Assembly: GCF_001675285.1 (NCBI RefSeq)
Contig: NZ_LSGQ01000030.1
Coordinates: 372,001-436,000 of the forward strand
DNA: 64,000 nt
Direction: 5' to 3'
DNA from: Elizabethkingia miricola
Lineage (GTDB): Bacteria > Bacteroidota > Bacteroidia > Flavobacteriales > Weeksellaceae
Shown: positions 42,184 through 51,558 of the stretch, in pieces
How the letters are laid out: every line of letters begins with the position of its first letter
Numbering within the stretch: the stretch's first letter is position 1
The notes under the pieces: generated by a model
Told to the model about the DNA's origin: nothing
Database searches by the model: none
What the model saw: only the letters and a program-made list of their open reading frames with translations
Position numbers and translations under genes: made by a program

Positions 42184-42693
42184 ATGAAAACCCTAAAAGT
42201 TTTTATTAATACTTTTAGACAATTAACATTTAAAAAATTTATAAGGTTGCTTAAACTCTCTTTAAGCAACCCTATTTTTTCTATATTATCCTTTGTCGCA
42301 ACTGTCCGGGCCTATCTTATTGCCAAAAAATATTTTCCGAGAACCAACAGCACTGATGGTAAAGGAAATGCCTTCAGACATGCTCTATGGTGTTGTCTGA
42401 TTCTGATGTATTGCTGCAAGGTATCATCACCCCAAAAGTGTATCCGCTGGTGTAAAAGAGTCACAGATTTTCATGAAGAGCTTTTCCCCAACGAGCCTTT
42501 ACAAACCAAGATGGATCTGCACAACAACACAATAGGAATTCAGTTTTTTGAAAGCCTGTTACCTGGTGTCCACCGTCAATTTTTCGAAACTTCATTTTTC
42601 ATCAACGGTCTTATCGAAAAAACACGCTATGCTGTATTTATTTCCAGTATGGATGAAGATGCAGGAGAGCAATTAATGTATATTCAGCGATAG
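42184..42693 (+). CDS. DUF6973-like small protein
   Basis: A 169 aa protein of uncertain function. One hydrophobic segment is near residues 34-48. The middle has the pattern GKGNAFRHALWCCLI (about 60-74) and later MDLHNNTIGIQFFE (about 118-131). Together, NAFRHA...W and DLHNN.IG are reminiscent of the DUF6973 family. The conserved His and Asn/Asp residues suggest a catalytic or metal site, which remains unproven. It contains several Cys in the middle (CC, CC, C, C). It follows accD by 11 bp and converges with a methyltransferase gene with no visible terminator between them. Confidence 0.6.
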   Translation: MKTLKVFINTFRQLTFKKFIRLLKLSLSNPIFSILSFVATVRAYLIAKKYFPRTNSTDGKGNAFRHALWCCLILMYCCKVSSPQKCIRWCKRVTDFHEELFPNEPLQTKMDLHNNTIGIQFFESLLPGVHRQFFETSFFINGLIEKTRYAVFISSMDEDAGEQLMYIQR

Positions 42694-42711
42694 TATTCCG
42701 GCTCCTTACAG

Positions 42712-43383
42712 TCAGTTGGTAAGTGCAAAACTTCCGTATTTGTATCTGGCAACAGGATCTGTTTTCTCAGCATAAATAATTTTATATCCGCTATCCAAAA
42801 CGATTGGCAAATCCATTGCATTGAAATACAGAATTAATATTTTTCTGGGGTTTCTTATAAGAGACAATTCAATATTATGCAGTACTTTTTTTAAAACCGG
42901 TGGTCCAAAAGGATTGAAAAAGTAAAAAACATTTATATCATCCCGAATTTCATACGTTGTTGCATCACGATTATGAATGATATAACTTATCTTTTTTTTC
43001 CTTGTGAATTTTTGGATGTTCTTGTGGCATTCTTCTGCCAGAAGCGGCGATAGCTCTACCCCAATATATTTTTTAAAATTGTAGCGTGTCGCCAGTAAAA
43101 TAGCAGCTCCTTTTCCGCAGCCTATATCAATAAATACACTTTCATTCCAGTTCCAGTCAACCTCATTTAGCATTCTGTTGAACGAATAATGCATAATAGG
43201 TTCGTACTTATAAGCATGCATATTGGGTAAGTTAAGCTCATCCGGAGTAAATACTTTGGATAACTTTATCCCGTATTTTAGGAAATAACCATAGCGGGAA
43301 TACATAAACTTATAACTGTTTACAATTCCTCTTTCTTTAAGCAGAAAAATTGTTCTTTTGACAATATAAGGTATACTTCTCAT
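42712..43383 (-). CDS. Class I SAM-dependent methyltransferase
   Basis: A 223 aa protein with a Rossmann-type methyltransferase core: motif I VFIDIGCGKGAAILLA (near 86-101), then YIGVELSPLLAEEC (acidic residue binding the SAM ribose), and DDINVFYFFNPFGPPVL (motif IV-like, NPFGPP). The NPFGPP stretch resembles the NPPF/DPPY-type catalytic loop only loosely, so the substrate is not assigned. The ATG at 43383 is chosen; the open frame extends to a TTG at 43416. The N-terminal 60 residues are basic and amphipathic. No operon partner. Confidence 0.8.
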   Translation of the reverse strand: MRSIPYIVKRTIFLLKERGIVNSYKFMYSRYGYFLKYGIKLSKVFTPDELNLPNMHAYKYEPIMHYSFNRMLNEVDWNWNESVFIDIGCGKGAAILLATRYNFKKYIGVELSPLLAEECHKNIQKFTRKKKISYIIHNRDATTYEIRDDINVFYFFNPFGPPVLKKVLHNIELSLIRNPRKILILYFNAMDLPIVLDSGYKIIYAEKTDPVARYKYGSFALTN

Positions 43384-43557
43384 TATATATTTATGAAATG
43401 GATTTAATGCAGGCAAATAGCTATTATATAATCAAATATAAGTTTTTTACCGCTTATGAATGATAATTTTTCAAAATTACCACCATAACCTTACTGTACT
43501 TGTGAATAAGAAGCAGAATCAATATTTTTTCCTTATTTTTACTAAAATTTAGCATAA

Positions 43558-44961
43558 ATGGCTTTAAGCAGAATCTGGAGTGCTTTCATTATCGTTGCAA
43601 TTGCCGTTGCAAGTATTAAATACCTCAGCTCTAGTGATTATAAATCGGTCTACAATGATATGATTGTAGGAAAAAGTGGAGATACTATACAAATCGGAAA
43701 TAAAAATCTGACACAATTTTCACCGATAATCCGGGATTCAATTGCTAAAAACCCAAATTATCAGGAGAGCAGAATTCACTATAGCAAGAAAGAAGGCAGT
43801 GAAGACGTTAAGATATACCGGATTCAAGCCTCAGACGGGGTAATTAGCACCAGTAAAACTGCTGTTGATATTTGTATTGGCCTTATAGGTATTATGACCT
43901 TATTCATGGGTTTTATGAGCATCGCCGAAAAAGCAGGAGGTATCAATTTCCTTAGCCGCTTAATACAACCTTTTTTCTCAAAACTGTTTCCGGAAATCCC
44001 GAAAGGACACCCCTCTTTTGGTCATATGATGCTGAATTTTAGTGCTAACCTTCTGGGATTAGATAATGCAGCAACACCTTTTGGCCTAAAAGCCATGGAA
44101 AGCCTGCAAACCCTAAATCCAAATAAGGACAAAGCCAGCAATGCACAAATCATGTTTTTATGCTTACATGCCAGCGGATTAACCTTAATTCCTGTTAGTA
44201 TTATTGCTATCCGGGCTTCCATGAAGTCTGCAACTCCTACAGATATCTTTCTGCCATGTATGATTGCCACTTTCTTTGCAACTATGGCGGCTATGATTAT
44301 TGTTTCTTTTAAACAAAAGATTAACCTGTTACAGCCAGTTGTTCTGGCTTATTTAGGTGGAATTTCTGCTATTATAGCGCTATTGGTAATGTTTCTTGTT
44401 CGCCTGAACAAGGAAGAACTGGATGATTTTAGTAAACTTTTAAGCAATGGTATTATTCTGTTAATCTTCTTACTTATTGTATTAGGCGGTATTTATAAAA
44501 AGATCAATATTTTCGATGCTTTTATAGAAGGTGCGAAGGAAGGCTTCTATACCTGTGTAAAGATTATACCTTACTTAGTGGGTATTCTTATCGCTATCTC
44601 TTTACTTAGAACCAGCGGTGTTTTCGATATTATTATCGACGGAATGAAATATCTGGCAAACCTCTCCCATTTAGACACCAGGTTTGTAGATGGACTTCCG
44701 ACAGCATTAATTAAACCTCTAAGTGGCTCCGGAGCTCGTGGAATGATGGTAGATACCATGCAGACCTTTGGACCTGACAGTTTTCAGGGAAGACTTTCTG
44801 CTATATTACAGGGAAGCTCTGATACTACATTTTATGTGATTGCAGTGTATTTTGGCGCTGTTTCTATTCGTGATACACGTTATACAGTAGGCACAATGCT
44901 ACTGGCAGACTTAGTAGGTGTCATCACTTCTATTTTATTAGCTTACATGTTCTTTGGATAA
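43558..44961 (+). CDS. SpmA-SpmB fused nucleoside-recognition (Gate domain) membrane protein
   Basis: A 467 aa membrane protein joining what are two separate proteins (SpmA and SpmB) in Bacillus. The N-terminal half has one helix, a soluble loop of about 80 residues, and the SpmA-like Gate domain with NLLGLDNAATPFGLKAMESLQ (about 160-180). The C-terminal half carries SpmB-like IIPYLVGILIAISLLR, ALIKPLSGSGARGMM (about 380-394) and GSSDTTFYVIAVYFG. Gate-domain proteins include nucleoside transporters; in Bacillus Spm proteins act in spore dehydration. This organism is not a spore-former, so the role is unknown, perhaps small-molecule transport. Confidence 0.85.
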   Translation: MALSRIWSAFIIVAIAVASIKYLSSSDYKSVYNDMIVGKSGDTIQIGNKNLTQFSPIIRDSIAKNPNYQESRIHYSKKEGSEDVKIYRIQASDGVISTSKTAVDICIGLIGIMTLFMGFMSIAEKAGGINFLSRLIQPFFSKLFPEIPKGHPSFGHMMLNFSANLLGLDNAATPFGLKAMESLQTLNPNKDKASNAQIMFLCLHASGLTLIPVSIIAIRASMKSATPTDIFLPCMIATFFATMAAMIIVSFKQKINLLQPVVLAYLGGISAIIALLVMFLVRLNKEELDDFSKLLSNGIILLIFLLIVLGGIYKKINIFDAFIEGAKEGFYTCVKIIPYLVGILIAISLLRTSGVFDIIIDGMKYLANLSHLDTRFVDGLPTALIKPLSGSGARGMMVDTMQTFGPDSFQGRLSAILQGSSDTTFYVIAVYFGAVSIRDTRYTVGTMLLADLVGVITSILLAYMFFG

Positions 44962-44970
44962 ATTAAAAAT

Positions 44971-45351
44971 ATGATTCAGGATAAAGACTTTACAATACGA
45001 TTAATCAGACAACTTTCTCAGGCATTGGAAAAGCTGCTTTTAGGAAAACCGGAAGAAAGCTTGATGCAGAAAGAACTGGATTTTGATTCTCTTATGAGGG
45101 ATATTTTCAAAATGAATTTTGAAGATGTATCTTCCAAAACTTCGGAAGAACTGATTCAACTGGTCGAGGAGAGGGAAACTAAAGATCATCCCGATTATTA
45201 TGAAATGCTGGGAAATCTCTTTTACTTTCATTACCAACAGGATAATAATGCTGAATATGCACAGAAAGCAAAAGCAATGTATCAGAAATATCTGCAAACC
45301 AGCGGAATCTTCGCACTACCTATTATCAATAGAATCAACAGTATTCAATAA
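44971..45351 (+). CDS. Small helical protein, DUF6483-like
   Basis: A 126 aa soluble, mostly helical protein. The opening QDKDFTIRLIRQLSQALEKLL and the C-terminal TPR-like helices (YYEMLGNLFYFHYQQDN... AKAMYQKYL) resemble DUF6483 proteins loosely. No catalytic residues are evident. It follows the Spm fusion by 9 bp and ends at a terminator, so it is probably its partner gene. Confidence 0.6.
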   Translation: MIQDKDFTIRLIRQLSQALEKLLLGKPEESLMQKELDFDSLMRDIFKMNFEDVSSKTSEELIQLVEERETKDHPDYYEMLGNLFYFHYQQDNNAEYAQKAKAMYQKYLQTSGIFALPIINRINSIQ

Positions 45352-45354
45352 ACT

Positions 45355-45384
45355 AAAAACTCCCTGAAATTTCAGGGAGTTTTT
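45355..45384. terminator. Bidirectional rho-independent terminator
   Basis: AAAAACTCCCTG pairs perfectly with CAGGGAGTTTTT around AAATTT. It separates convergent transcription units. Confidence 0.9.
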
Positions 45385-45390
45385 ATTATG

Positions 45391-47076
45391 TTATTTAACT
45401 TTCTTCTGGTTCGCTTTTTCAATAATCTTTTCCAGAATTCTTAATGTTATCAGATATGTCGGTTTTACACCTGTAAGACCCAATCCTCCGGAAGATAGTG
45501 TACTACCTGTTTCCAGTGGGTTATCCGATGCATAATAAGCATAGATTACAAACAAATCTTCTTCAATGTGATTTCTGATTTTAGATGCAATCTGAATTGC
45601 TTTCTGATAATGTGCACCTTCCATTTCCAGCCCTACAGCTTTCCATGAAGTTGTCATAAAGTAAGAAAGGATATCTTTATTCTGAAGTGAAGTTCCCAAA
45701 ACGGTAATCATGCTTCCTTCAAATGCTTTCAGCTCGTTGTCTGTAAAATCATCTTTGCTCAATGCATTTTTGAAAACATAGTTATCTGCAGTTCCCTCAA
45801 AGATATGAGATGTAGGAATCATAATATCTCCTTTACCTCCGGTAAGAATACCCGCTTTACCCATTACAGAAACAGATTTTACATTCATTTTAAATGTAAT
45901 GTTATTTGTTTCAAACGGACGAAGCAATTCATCCATTACCTCAAAAGCCTGCTCTCCAAAAGCGTAGTCAAAGACCATAATAACATCGTCTCCGGAATAC
46001 TTATAATGTCCTAGCGGGCTGTTTTTAAGATCAGTTTTGGCCAGATCAATAATCTGAACATCGATATTACTTCCACTGTCATCATCAATGTAGATAACAC
46101 TTTTATTCTGAGCATAATCCGATATCTTATCTCTCAGTTCCTTTGTGTTACTTATCTTCTGATACAGAAGGTAATCTACTTCTTTTGTAACTTTTTTGTT
46201 CAGTGCATCATTTGCAAAAAGCATATTCTGCACACTGTGCATATTGGCACTTATAATATGTAAAGGTCTTTCATGAAGGTTATTTTCAACCAAAACTCTC
46301 TTTACATTATTCGCCCATTTCTCACCAAAGAAGTGATGCCCTACACGCTCCTGAAGGATTGAACTGAAATAAATTTCACGCTCTCTGCTTTCCTTCCAGT
46401 CTTCAAGACTTATCTGGCCTAACCAGTAAATAATCTTGAATAAACGATCTGGGTTATCATCATCACCAAAGTTGTTATAAGCTTCTAAAGTTTCATCAAA
46501 CGGCCTTCCTAGCAATGCTGAAAGATGAACCAATGCCACTTCTTTTTCCTTTCTGGAAAACTTTTTTTCTCCTAATGCAACCTCTTCAATAATTTTCCAA
46601 ACACGCTTAGGACGCCCGCCTTCATTCATATCGAAGCCGATATCACGTATTTTATCTGCTTCAAGATATAAGAATGTAAGATGCGTTAGAATATCATAGA
46701 TTTCTGATCTTCCCAAAAGAACTTCAATGTTCATTTGGTGTTCATCTATACGATAACAATTTCTTCGACGTTTTTTAGGAACTATGGGGTCAAAGCTTCC
46801 TTTTTCGAAGCCTTCATCTGAAGTTAAATGAATGAAAGCACATTCTTCTATTCCTTCCGGAAGTCTGTCCAAAACATATAAAAGACCATTAAGCTCTACT
46901 TTGTTGGGATTCCCCATACTACCGTAGATCTCTGGTTGAATGATCATTAAAAGTTTACGTAATGCTTCGCCGGAAATACCTCCAGGTTTGAAAAACCCTC
47001 TGTAGAATAAGTGTCGCATGGAAACATAGATACGCTCGATAGCCTCTGTCGTTTCTCTCGCTCTTGAATTTACCAT
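45391..47076 (-). CDS. Large conserved protein with phosphorylase-like C-terminus (DUF6909-like)
   Basis: A 561 aa cytosolic protein without assigned function. I recall similar Bacteroidota proteins under DUF6909. The N-terminal half (about 1-260) is helical and contains SRARETTEAIERIYVSMRHL and a basic KKRRR patch. The C-terminal part (about 300-550) resembles the nucleoside phosphorylase fold: strands with VSVMGKAGILTGGKGDIMIPTS, then AVGLEMEGAHYQKA. GxEME is the motif in which purine/uridine phosphorylases and nucleosidases bind the ribose. A -7 box (47091-47098) lies inside the 5' extension of the frame, so ATG 47076 is chosen over upstream starts at 47112 (ATG) and 47142 (GTG). Confidence 0.75.
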   Translation of the reverse strand: MVNSRARETTEAIERIYVSMRHLFYRGFFKPGGISGEALRKLLMIIQPEIYGSMGNPNKVELNGLLYVLDRLPEGIEECAFIHLTSDEGFEKGSFDPIVPKKRRRNCYRIDEHQMNIEVLLGRSEIYDILTHLTFLYLEADKIRDIGFDMNEGGRPKRVWKIIEEVALGEKKFSRKEKEVALVHLSALLGRPFDETLEAYNNFGDDDNPDRLFKIIYWLGQISLEDWKESREREIYFSSILQERVGHHFFGEKWANNVKRVLVENNLHERPLHIISANMHSVQNMLFANDALNKKVTKEVDYLLYQKISNTKELRDKISDYAQNKSVIYIDDDSGSNIDVQIIDLAKTDLKNSPLGHYKYSGDDVIMVFDYAFGEQAFEVMDELLRPFETNNITFKMNVKSVSVMGKAGILTGGKGDIMIPTSHIFEGTADNYVFKNALSKDDFTDNELKAFEGSMITVLGTSLQNKDILSYFMTTSWKAVGLEMEGAHYQKAIQIASKIRNHIEEDLFVIYAYYASDNPLETGSTLSSGGLGLTGVKPTYLITLRILEKIIEKANQKKVK

Positions 47077-47090
47077 ACTATTTCTTTTAG

Positions 47091-47098
47091 CAAATATA
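47091..47098 (-). promoter_or_regulatory. -7 box of the phosphorylase-like gene
   Basis: Minus strand TATATTTG matches TAnnTTTG exactly and is 14 bp upstream of the ATG at 47076. It decides the start choice for this gene. No TTG is seen at the -33 distance. Confidence 0.5.
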
Positions 47099-47237
47099 GG
47101 AGATATTCTCATTCCATGAAAGTTTTCTATCCTCTGTCCCACCTAAAAAAGCCTTTATTAAATAAAATTAATGATGCTTAAAGATCCCTTAAAACTATTT
47201 TACAATAAGGTAAATAATCCAGCGCTTTACCAATAAA

Positions 47238-47267
47238 AAAGCCCTTACAGTATTTTGTAAGGGCTTT
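47238..47267 (-). terminator. Terminator after glyQS
   Basis: AAAGCCCTTACA pairs perfectly with TGTAAGGGCTTT around GTATTT. A plus-strand A-run ahead of it gives the U-run on the minus strand. Confidence 0.88.
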
Positions 47268-47285
47268 GTACTTATATTGTTAAGA

Positions 47286-48827
47286 TTATATTTTACTCAA
47301 AAGATTTCTGAAGTTAACCTTATCATCAATGATTCTTCTCAGTTCAGAAACCGGAACTCTTTCCTGCTGCATTGTATCTCTGTCTCTAAGTGTTACAGTA
47401 TGATCGTTTAATGAATCATGATCAATGGTAATACAGAATGGCGTTCCTAAAGCATCATTTCTTCTGTAGCGCTTACCAATACTATCTTTATCTTCATAAA
47501 TAAGATTGAAGTCAAATTTCAGATCGTTAAAGATTTTTTCAGCATACTCACCTAAACCATCTTTCTTCATTAATGGAAGAATAGCAGCTTTTACTGGTGC
47601 TAAAGCTGGAGGAAGAGAAAGAACAGTTCTTTCAGATCCGTCCTCTAGTACTTCATCTTTAAGACAGTGAGAAAGGATAGAAAGGAATAATCTGTCCAAA
47701 CCTACAGACGTTTCCACTACGTATGGTACATAGCTTTCATTTCTTTCCGGATCAAAATATTGTAGTTTTTTACCAGAGAATTTCTCATGTGCAGAAAGGT
47801 CAAAATCAGTTCTGCTGTGAATACCTTCCAGTTCTTTGAATCCAAATGGGAATTTAAATTCTATATCAGCCGCAGCATTTGCATAGTGCGCTAATTTTTC
47901 ATGATCGTGGAATTTGTAGTTCTCTTCACCAAGACCTAAAGCCAGGTGCCATTTCAAACGCGTTTGTTTCCATTTTTCATAGTACTCAAGTTCTGTTCCA
48001 GGAGGTACAAAGAACTGCATTTCCATTTGTTCGAATTCACGCATTCTGAAGATAAATTGTCTGGCTACAATTTCGTTACGGAATGCTTTACCTATTTGGG
48101 CAATACCGAAAGGTAGCTTATGGCGCGATGTTTTCTGAACGTTCAGGTAATTTACAAAAATACCCTGTGCTGTTTCCGGACGCAGGTAAAGATCCATTGC
48201 CGTTTCTGTAGTAGCACCAAGCTTAGTACCGAACATCAGGTTAAATTGTCTTACTTCTGTCCAGTTTTTAGAACCTGTATCCGGATCTGCAATTTCCAAT
48301 TCTTCAATCAGAGATTTCACATCTGCCAGATCTTCATTTTCAAGAGATTTTGCCAGACGAGACAGAATAGTTTTCTGTTTCTCTCTGTATTCTATTACTC
48401 TTGGATTTGTAGCTTCAAACTGAGCTTTATCAAAAGCTTCCCCAAAACGTTTTGCCGCTTTATCTATCTCTTTCTGAGCTTTATCTTCTAATTTCGCACA
48501 ATAGTCTTCTACCAGAACATCTGCACGGAAACGTTTTTTAGAATCTTTATTATCAATTAATGGATCATTGAAAGCGTCTACGTGTCCGGAAGCCTTCCAG
48601 ATTGTAGGATGCATAAAAATTGCTGAATCAATTCCCACAATATTTTCGTTCAGTTGTACCATTGCTTTCCACCAATACTGCTTGATATTGTTTTTCAGCT
48701 CAGCACCGTTCTGTCCGTAGTCATAGATTGCAGAAAGCCCGTCATAAATTTCACTTGACGGAAATATAAAACCATACTCTTTCGCGTGAGAAATCACCTT
48801 CTTGAAAACGTCTTCCTGTTTAGCCAT
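47286..48827 (-). CDS. glyQS: Glycyl-tRNA synthetase, dimeric type
   Basis: Class II aminoacyl-tRNA synthetase charging tRNA-Gly, 513 aa, of the alpha2 (eukaryote/archaea-like) type rather than the E. coli alpha2beta2 type. Landmarks: GFIFPSSEIYDGLSAIYDYGQNGAELKNN at the start (split here as SSEIYDGLSAIYDYGQ and the following part), LYLRPETAQGIFVNYL (motif 2 lead), FGIAQIGKAFRNEI and RMREFEQMEMQFF, and the C-terminal anticodon domain with TPFCITIDHDSLND and TLRDRDTMQQ. All catalytic motifs are intact. It is transcribed alone toward a terminator. Confidence 0.96.
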   Translation of the reverse strand: MAKQEDVFKKVISHAKEYGFIFPSSEIYDGLSAIYDYGQNGAELKNNIKQYWWKAMVQLNENIVGIDSAIFMHPTIWKASGHVDAFNDPLIDNKDSKKRFRADVLVEDYCAKLEDKAQKEIDKAAKRFGEAFDKAQFEATNPRVIEYREKQKTILSRLAKSLENEDLADVKSLIEELEIADPDTGSKNWTEVRQFNLMFGTKLGATTETAMDLYLRPETAQGIFVNYLNVQKTSRHKLPFGIAQIGKAFRNEIVARQFIFRMREFEQMEMQFFVPPGTELEYYEKWKQTRLKWHLALGLGEENYKFHDHEKLAHYANAAADIEFKFPFGFKELEGIHSRTDFDLSAHEKFSGKKLQYFDPERNESYVPYVVETSVGLDRLFLSILSHCLKDEVLEDGSERTVLSLPPALAPVKAAILPLMKKDGLGEYAEKIFNDLKFDFNLIYEDKDSIGKRYRRNDALGTPFCITIDHDSLNDHTVTLRDRDTMQQERVPVSELRRIIDDKVNFRNLLSKI

Positions 48828-48980
48828 AATATTATTTAAAGTGCAAAAATAAGTTTTTTAGGGAGTTCTTTCAATTTTTTCATAAAAGTCATTATTATTT
48901 AGATACTAATTAGTACTTCTTTTCCGTTTCAGAATACTAATTTTACCGAAAATGAAATTTTTTTTCCAAAATCTTATATG

Positions 48981-48988
48981 TATTTTTG
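48981..48988 (+). promoter_or_regulatory. -7 box of mutL
   Basis: TATTTTTG matches TAnnTTTG and lies 24 bp before the mutL ATG. The 185 bp gap upstream separates divergent glyQS and mutL. Confidence 0.5.
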
Positions 48989-49012
48989 ACATTAGAAAAA
49001 TAAAAATCTACA

Positions 49013-50788
49013 ATGCCTGATATCATTAGACTCCTTCCCGATCATGTAGCGAACCAAATTGCCGCCGGCGAAGTGGTGCAGAGACCTGCATCCATCGTTA
49101 AAGAGCTTTTGGAAAATGCTATAGATGCTGGTGCAACGTCCATAGAACTGATTGTGAAGGACGGTGGCCGGACTCTGGTACAGGTTGTAGATAACGGAAG
49201 CGGAATGTCGGCTACGGATGCCAGACTGGCTTTTGAGCGTCATGCTACTTCCAAAATAAGAACGACGGAAGATATTTTCCGAATTGCTACTAAAGGTTTC
49301 AGAGGTGAAGCTTTAGCTTCTATTGCAGCTGTTGCTCAGATAGACCTTAAAACCAAACAAGCAGAGACTTCATACGGCACGCATATTATGATCCACGGTG
49401 GGGAACTGATTGAACAGGAACCTGTGCAAAGTACAGACGGGAGCAATTTCGCTGTAAAAAATCTGTTTTATAATGTGCCTGCAAGAAGAAAGTTCTTAAA
49501 ATCAGACAATGTTGAAATTCGCCATATTATGGACGAATTCCAGCGTGTTGCTCTTGCGCACCCGGGGTTAGAATTTTCACTTTACAATAATGATTCCGAA
49601 GTATTCCGTTTACGAAAAAGTACAGAATTACAAAGAATCGTCGATATTTTCGGGAGACGTTTACATTCCCTTTTAGTTCCAATTAAAGAGGAGACTGACT
49701 GGGTAAGACTTAGCGGATATGTAGGAAAACCCGAAGCTGCAAGAAAGAACAGAGGCGAACAGTTTTTCTTTGTTAATGGAAGATATTTTAAAAGCCCATA
49801 TCTTTCCCGTGCAGTTCAGGAAGCATTCGAAGGGCTTTTACAGCCTCAGTATATCCCGAGTTATTTCCTGTTTTTAGAAATAGATCCGGAGAAAATAGAT
49901 GTAAATATTCATCCACAAAAAACGGAAGTAAAATTTGAAGATGAGAATGTTATTTTCGCAATGTTGCGTTCCTCTATCAAGAGATCTCTTGGGATTTATA
50001 ACATCTCCCCAAGCTTAGATTTCGACAGAGAACCTATGCATGATGAAATGATTGTTTCCCGCTCACCTAGTGACAGAGTTGTAATCCCTACTATTCAGGT
50101 AGACCGCAATTATAATCCTTTTCGGGAAGAAACTACTACCCCGAAACCGCAGGAAATAGTTAGTCTTACAGAAATGTATCAGACCAGTGTCTCGCCATCG
50201 CCTTCAAAAATCAACTTGTTTGATGAAGACGATACAGAAGATGAGCTGATGCGCCTTCCTAACGGATTTTGGCTTTACAATCACAACAACAAAACATTAA
50301 TGCTCGATTTGGGCAGAATGCACCAATTGGTGCTTTATGAAAGAAAACAAAAGAAGAAAACCTCTCAAACACATAGTCAGAAATTATTATTCTCCCACGA
50401 GATTTATCTTAATGAGATAGAAAAAATGACCTACCTGGCCGTTCGTGAGAAGTTGATTAAAATAGGTTTTGATATGAATCTGGATGCAAGTGAACATATA
50501 CTACATGTTCATGCTGTACCGGAAGACTTATCGGACAAAGATGTTATTCCTCTTTTACAGAAAATTTTTGCAGAATATGAAGACGAAAGCTTAGACTTTT
50601 TTGAATTCTTTGAAAGCAAACAGGTAAAATTACAATCTAAATCCAATTTCGACTTTCATCAGAAAGAAGACGTAGAAAGCCTTATTCAAGATTTTTCAGC
50701 ACTGGGATTCCCGGAATATAACCACAATAAAAAGAAGTGTTATATAGAGCTTCCTATTGAAGAACTGAAAAATAAACTTAAAATGTAA
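49013..50788 (+). CDS. mutL: DNA mismatch repair protein MutL with degenerate endonuclease motif
   Basis: GHKL ATPase of 591 aa coordinating mismatch repair. The N-terminal ATPase domain is canonical: [39 protein letters not shown] and [13 protein letters not shown]. The C-terminal dimerisation domain (about 415-591) is present, but the DQHAAHERxxxE metal motif reads [12 protein letters not shown] (432-443): Gln, the first His and the Glu after the second His are changed. The CPHGRP and ACK-type motifs also cannot be found. The domain should still dimerise. It heads a mutL-rhomboid-EEP operon. Confidence 0.94.
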   Translation: MPDIIRLLPDHVANQIAAGEVVQRPASIVKELLENAIDAGATSIELIVKDGGRTLVQVVDNGSGMSATDARLAFERHATSKIRTTEDIFRIATKGFRGEALASIAAVAQIDLKTKQAETSYGTHIMIHGGELIEQEPVQSTDGSNFAVKNLFYNVPARRKFLKSDNVEIRHIMDEFQRVALAHPGLEFSLYNNDSEVFRLRKSTELQRIVDIFGRRLHSLLVPIKEETDWVRLSGYVGKPEAARKNRGEQFFFVNGRYFKSPYLSRAVQEAFEGLLQPQYIPSYFLFLEIDPEKIDVNIHPQKTEVKFEDENVIFAMLRSSIKRSLGIYNISPSLDFDREPMHDEMIVSRSPSDRVVIPTIQVDRNYNPFREETTTPKPQEIVSLTEMYQTSVSPSPSKINLFDEDDTEDELMRLPNGFWLYNHNNKTLMLDLGRMHQLVLYERKQKKKTSQTHSQKLLFSHEIYLNEIEKMTYLAVREKLIKIGFDMNLDASEHILHVHAVPEDLSDKDVIPLLQKIFAEYEDESLDFFEFFESKQVKLQSKSNFDFHQKEDVESLIQDFSALGFPEYNHNKKKCYIELPIEELKNKLKM

Positions 50789-50793
50789 AAAAT

Positions 50794-51558
50794 ATGCAAA
50801 GATATATTCCACCTATTACCAAAACCCTGCTAATCGTTAATGTTCTATTATTTGCAGCTACTTATCTGATAAAATCGCTTGGAGTAAATTTAGAAGTAGT
50901 TCTGGGGGCTTTTTTCCCGGGATCACCTAACTTTCAGTTTTATCAGGTTATTACTCACATGTTTATGCATGGCGGATTCGCGCATATCTTATTCAATATG
51001 ATTGCTTTATGGTCTTTCGGGTCAGCTATCGAGATGACATTAGGACCTAAAAAGTATGCTATATTCTATTTTGTATGTGGTATTGGTGCTTATGTTCTAT
51101 TTAATGTTGTTAACTATATCCAGGTAGACAGCCTTATTAACAGCCTTGTTGCACAGGGAACAGATATCGAACAGCTTTTTCACCTTTCAAAACTTGGCAT
51201 TAATGGTAATTTGATAAATGATACCACAAATGCTACTTTCAGAGGAAACCCGGAGGAAGTTAAAGAACTTTTCGGTTTTTTAATAACACCAATGGTGGGT
51301 GCTTCAGGGGCTATTTACGGGCTTTTAGTAGCTTTTGCCATGCTTTATCCGGACGCTAAGATTATGATGCTGATTCCGCCAATTCCTATTAAAGCGAAGT
51401 ATCTAATGCCTTTCCTTATCATCGTTGAGTTTTTCTTGGGTGTGAGAGATTCTCAGGGAGATAATGTTGCACACTTCGCACATCTTGGTGGCGCAGTTAT
51501 TGCTTTTATCCTGATCAAAATTTGGACTAAAAACAGATTCAGGATAGATCGCCGATGA
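50794..51558 (+). CDS. Rhomboid-family intramembrane serine protease
   Basis: A 254 aa polytopic protease cleaving transmembrane helices. The catalytic Ser is in GASGAIYG (near residue 171) and the His in HFAHLGGA (near 228). The TM2 motif is HMFMHGGFAHILFNM with the oxyanion Asn/His (HxxxN). Between TM3 and the Ser helix there is a long insert of about 60 residues (IQVDSLINSLVAQG...). It starts 5 bp after mutL and its stop overlaps the EEP gene by 4 bp (ATGA), so the three genes are translated together. Confidence 0.92.
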   Translation: MQRYIPPITKTLLIVNVLLFAATYLIKSLGVNLEVVLGAFFPGSPNFQFYQVITHMFMHGGFAHILFNMIALWSFGSAIEMTLGPKKYAIFYFVCGIGAYVLFNVVNYIQVDSLINSLVAQGTDIEQLFHLSKLGINGNLINDTTNATFRGNPEEVKELFGFLITPMVGASGAIYGLLVAFAMLYPDAKIMMLIPPIPIKAKYLMPFLIIVEFFLGVRDSQGDNVAHFAHLGGAVIAFILIKIWTKNRFRIDRR

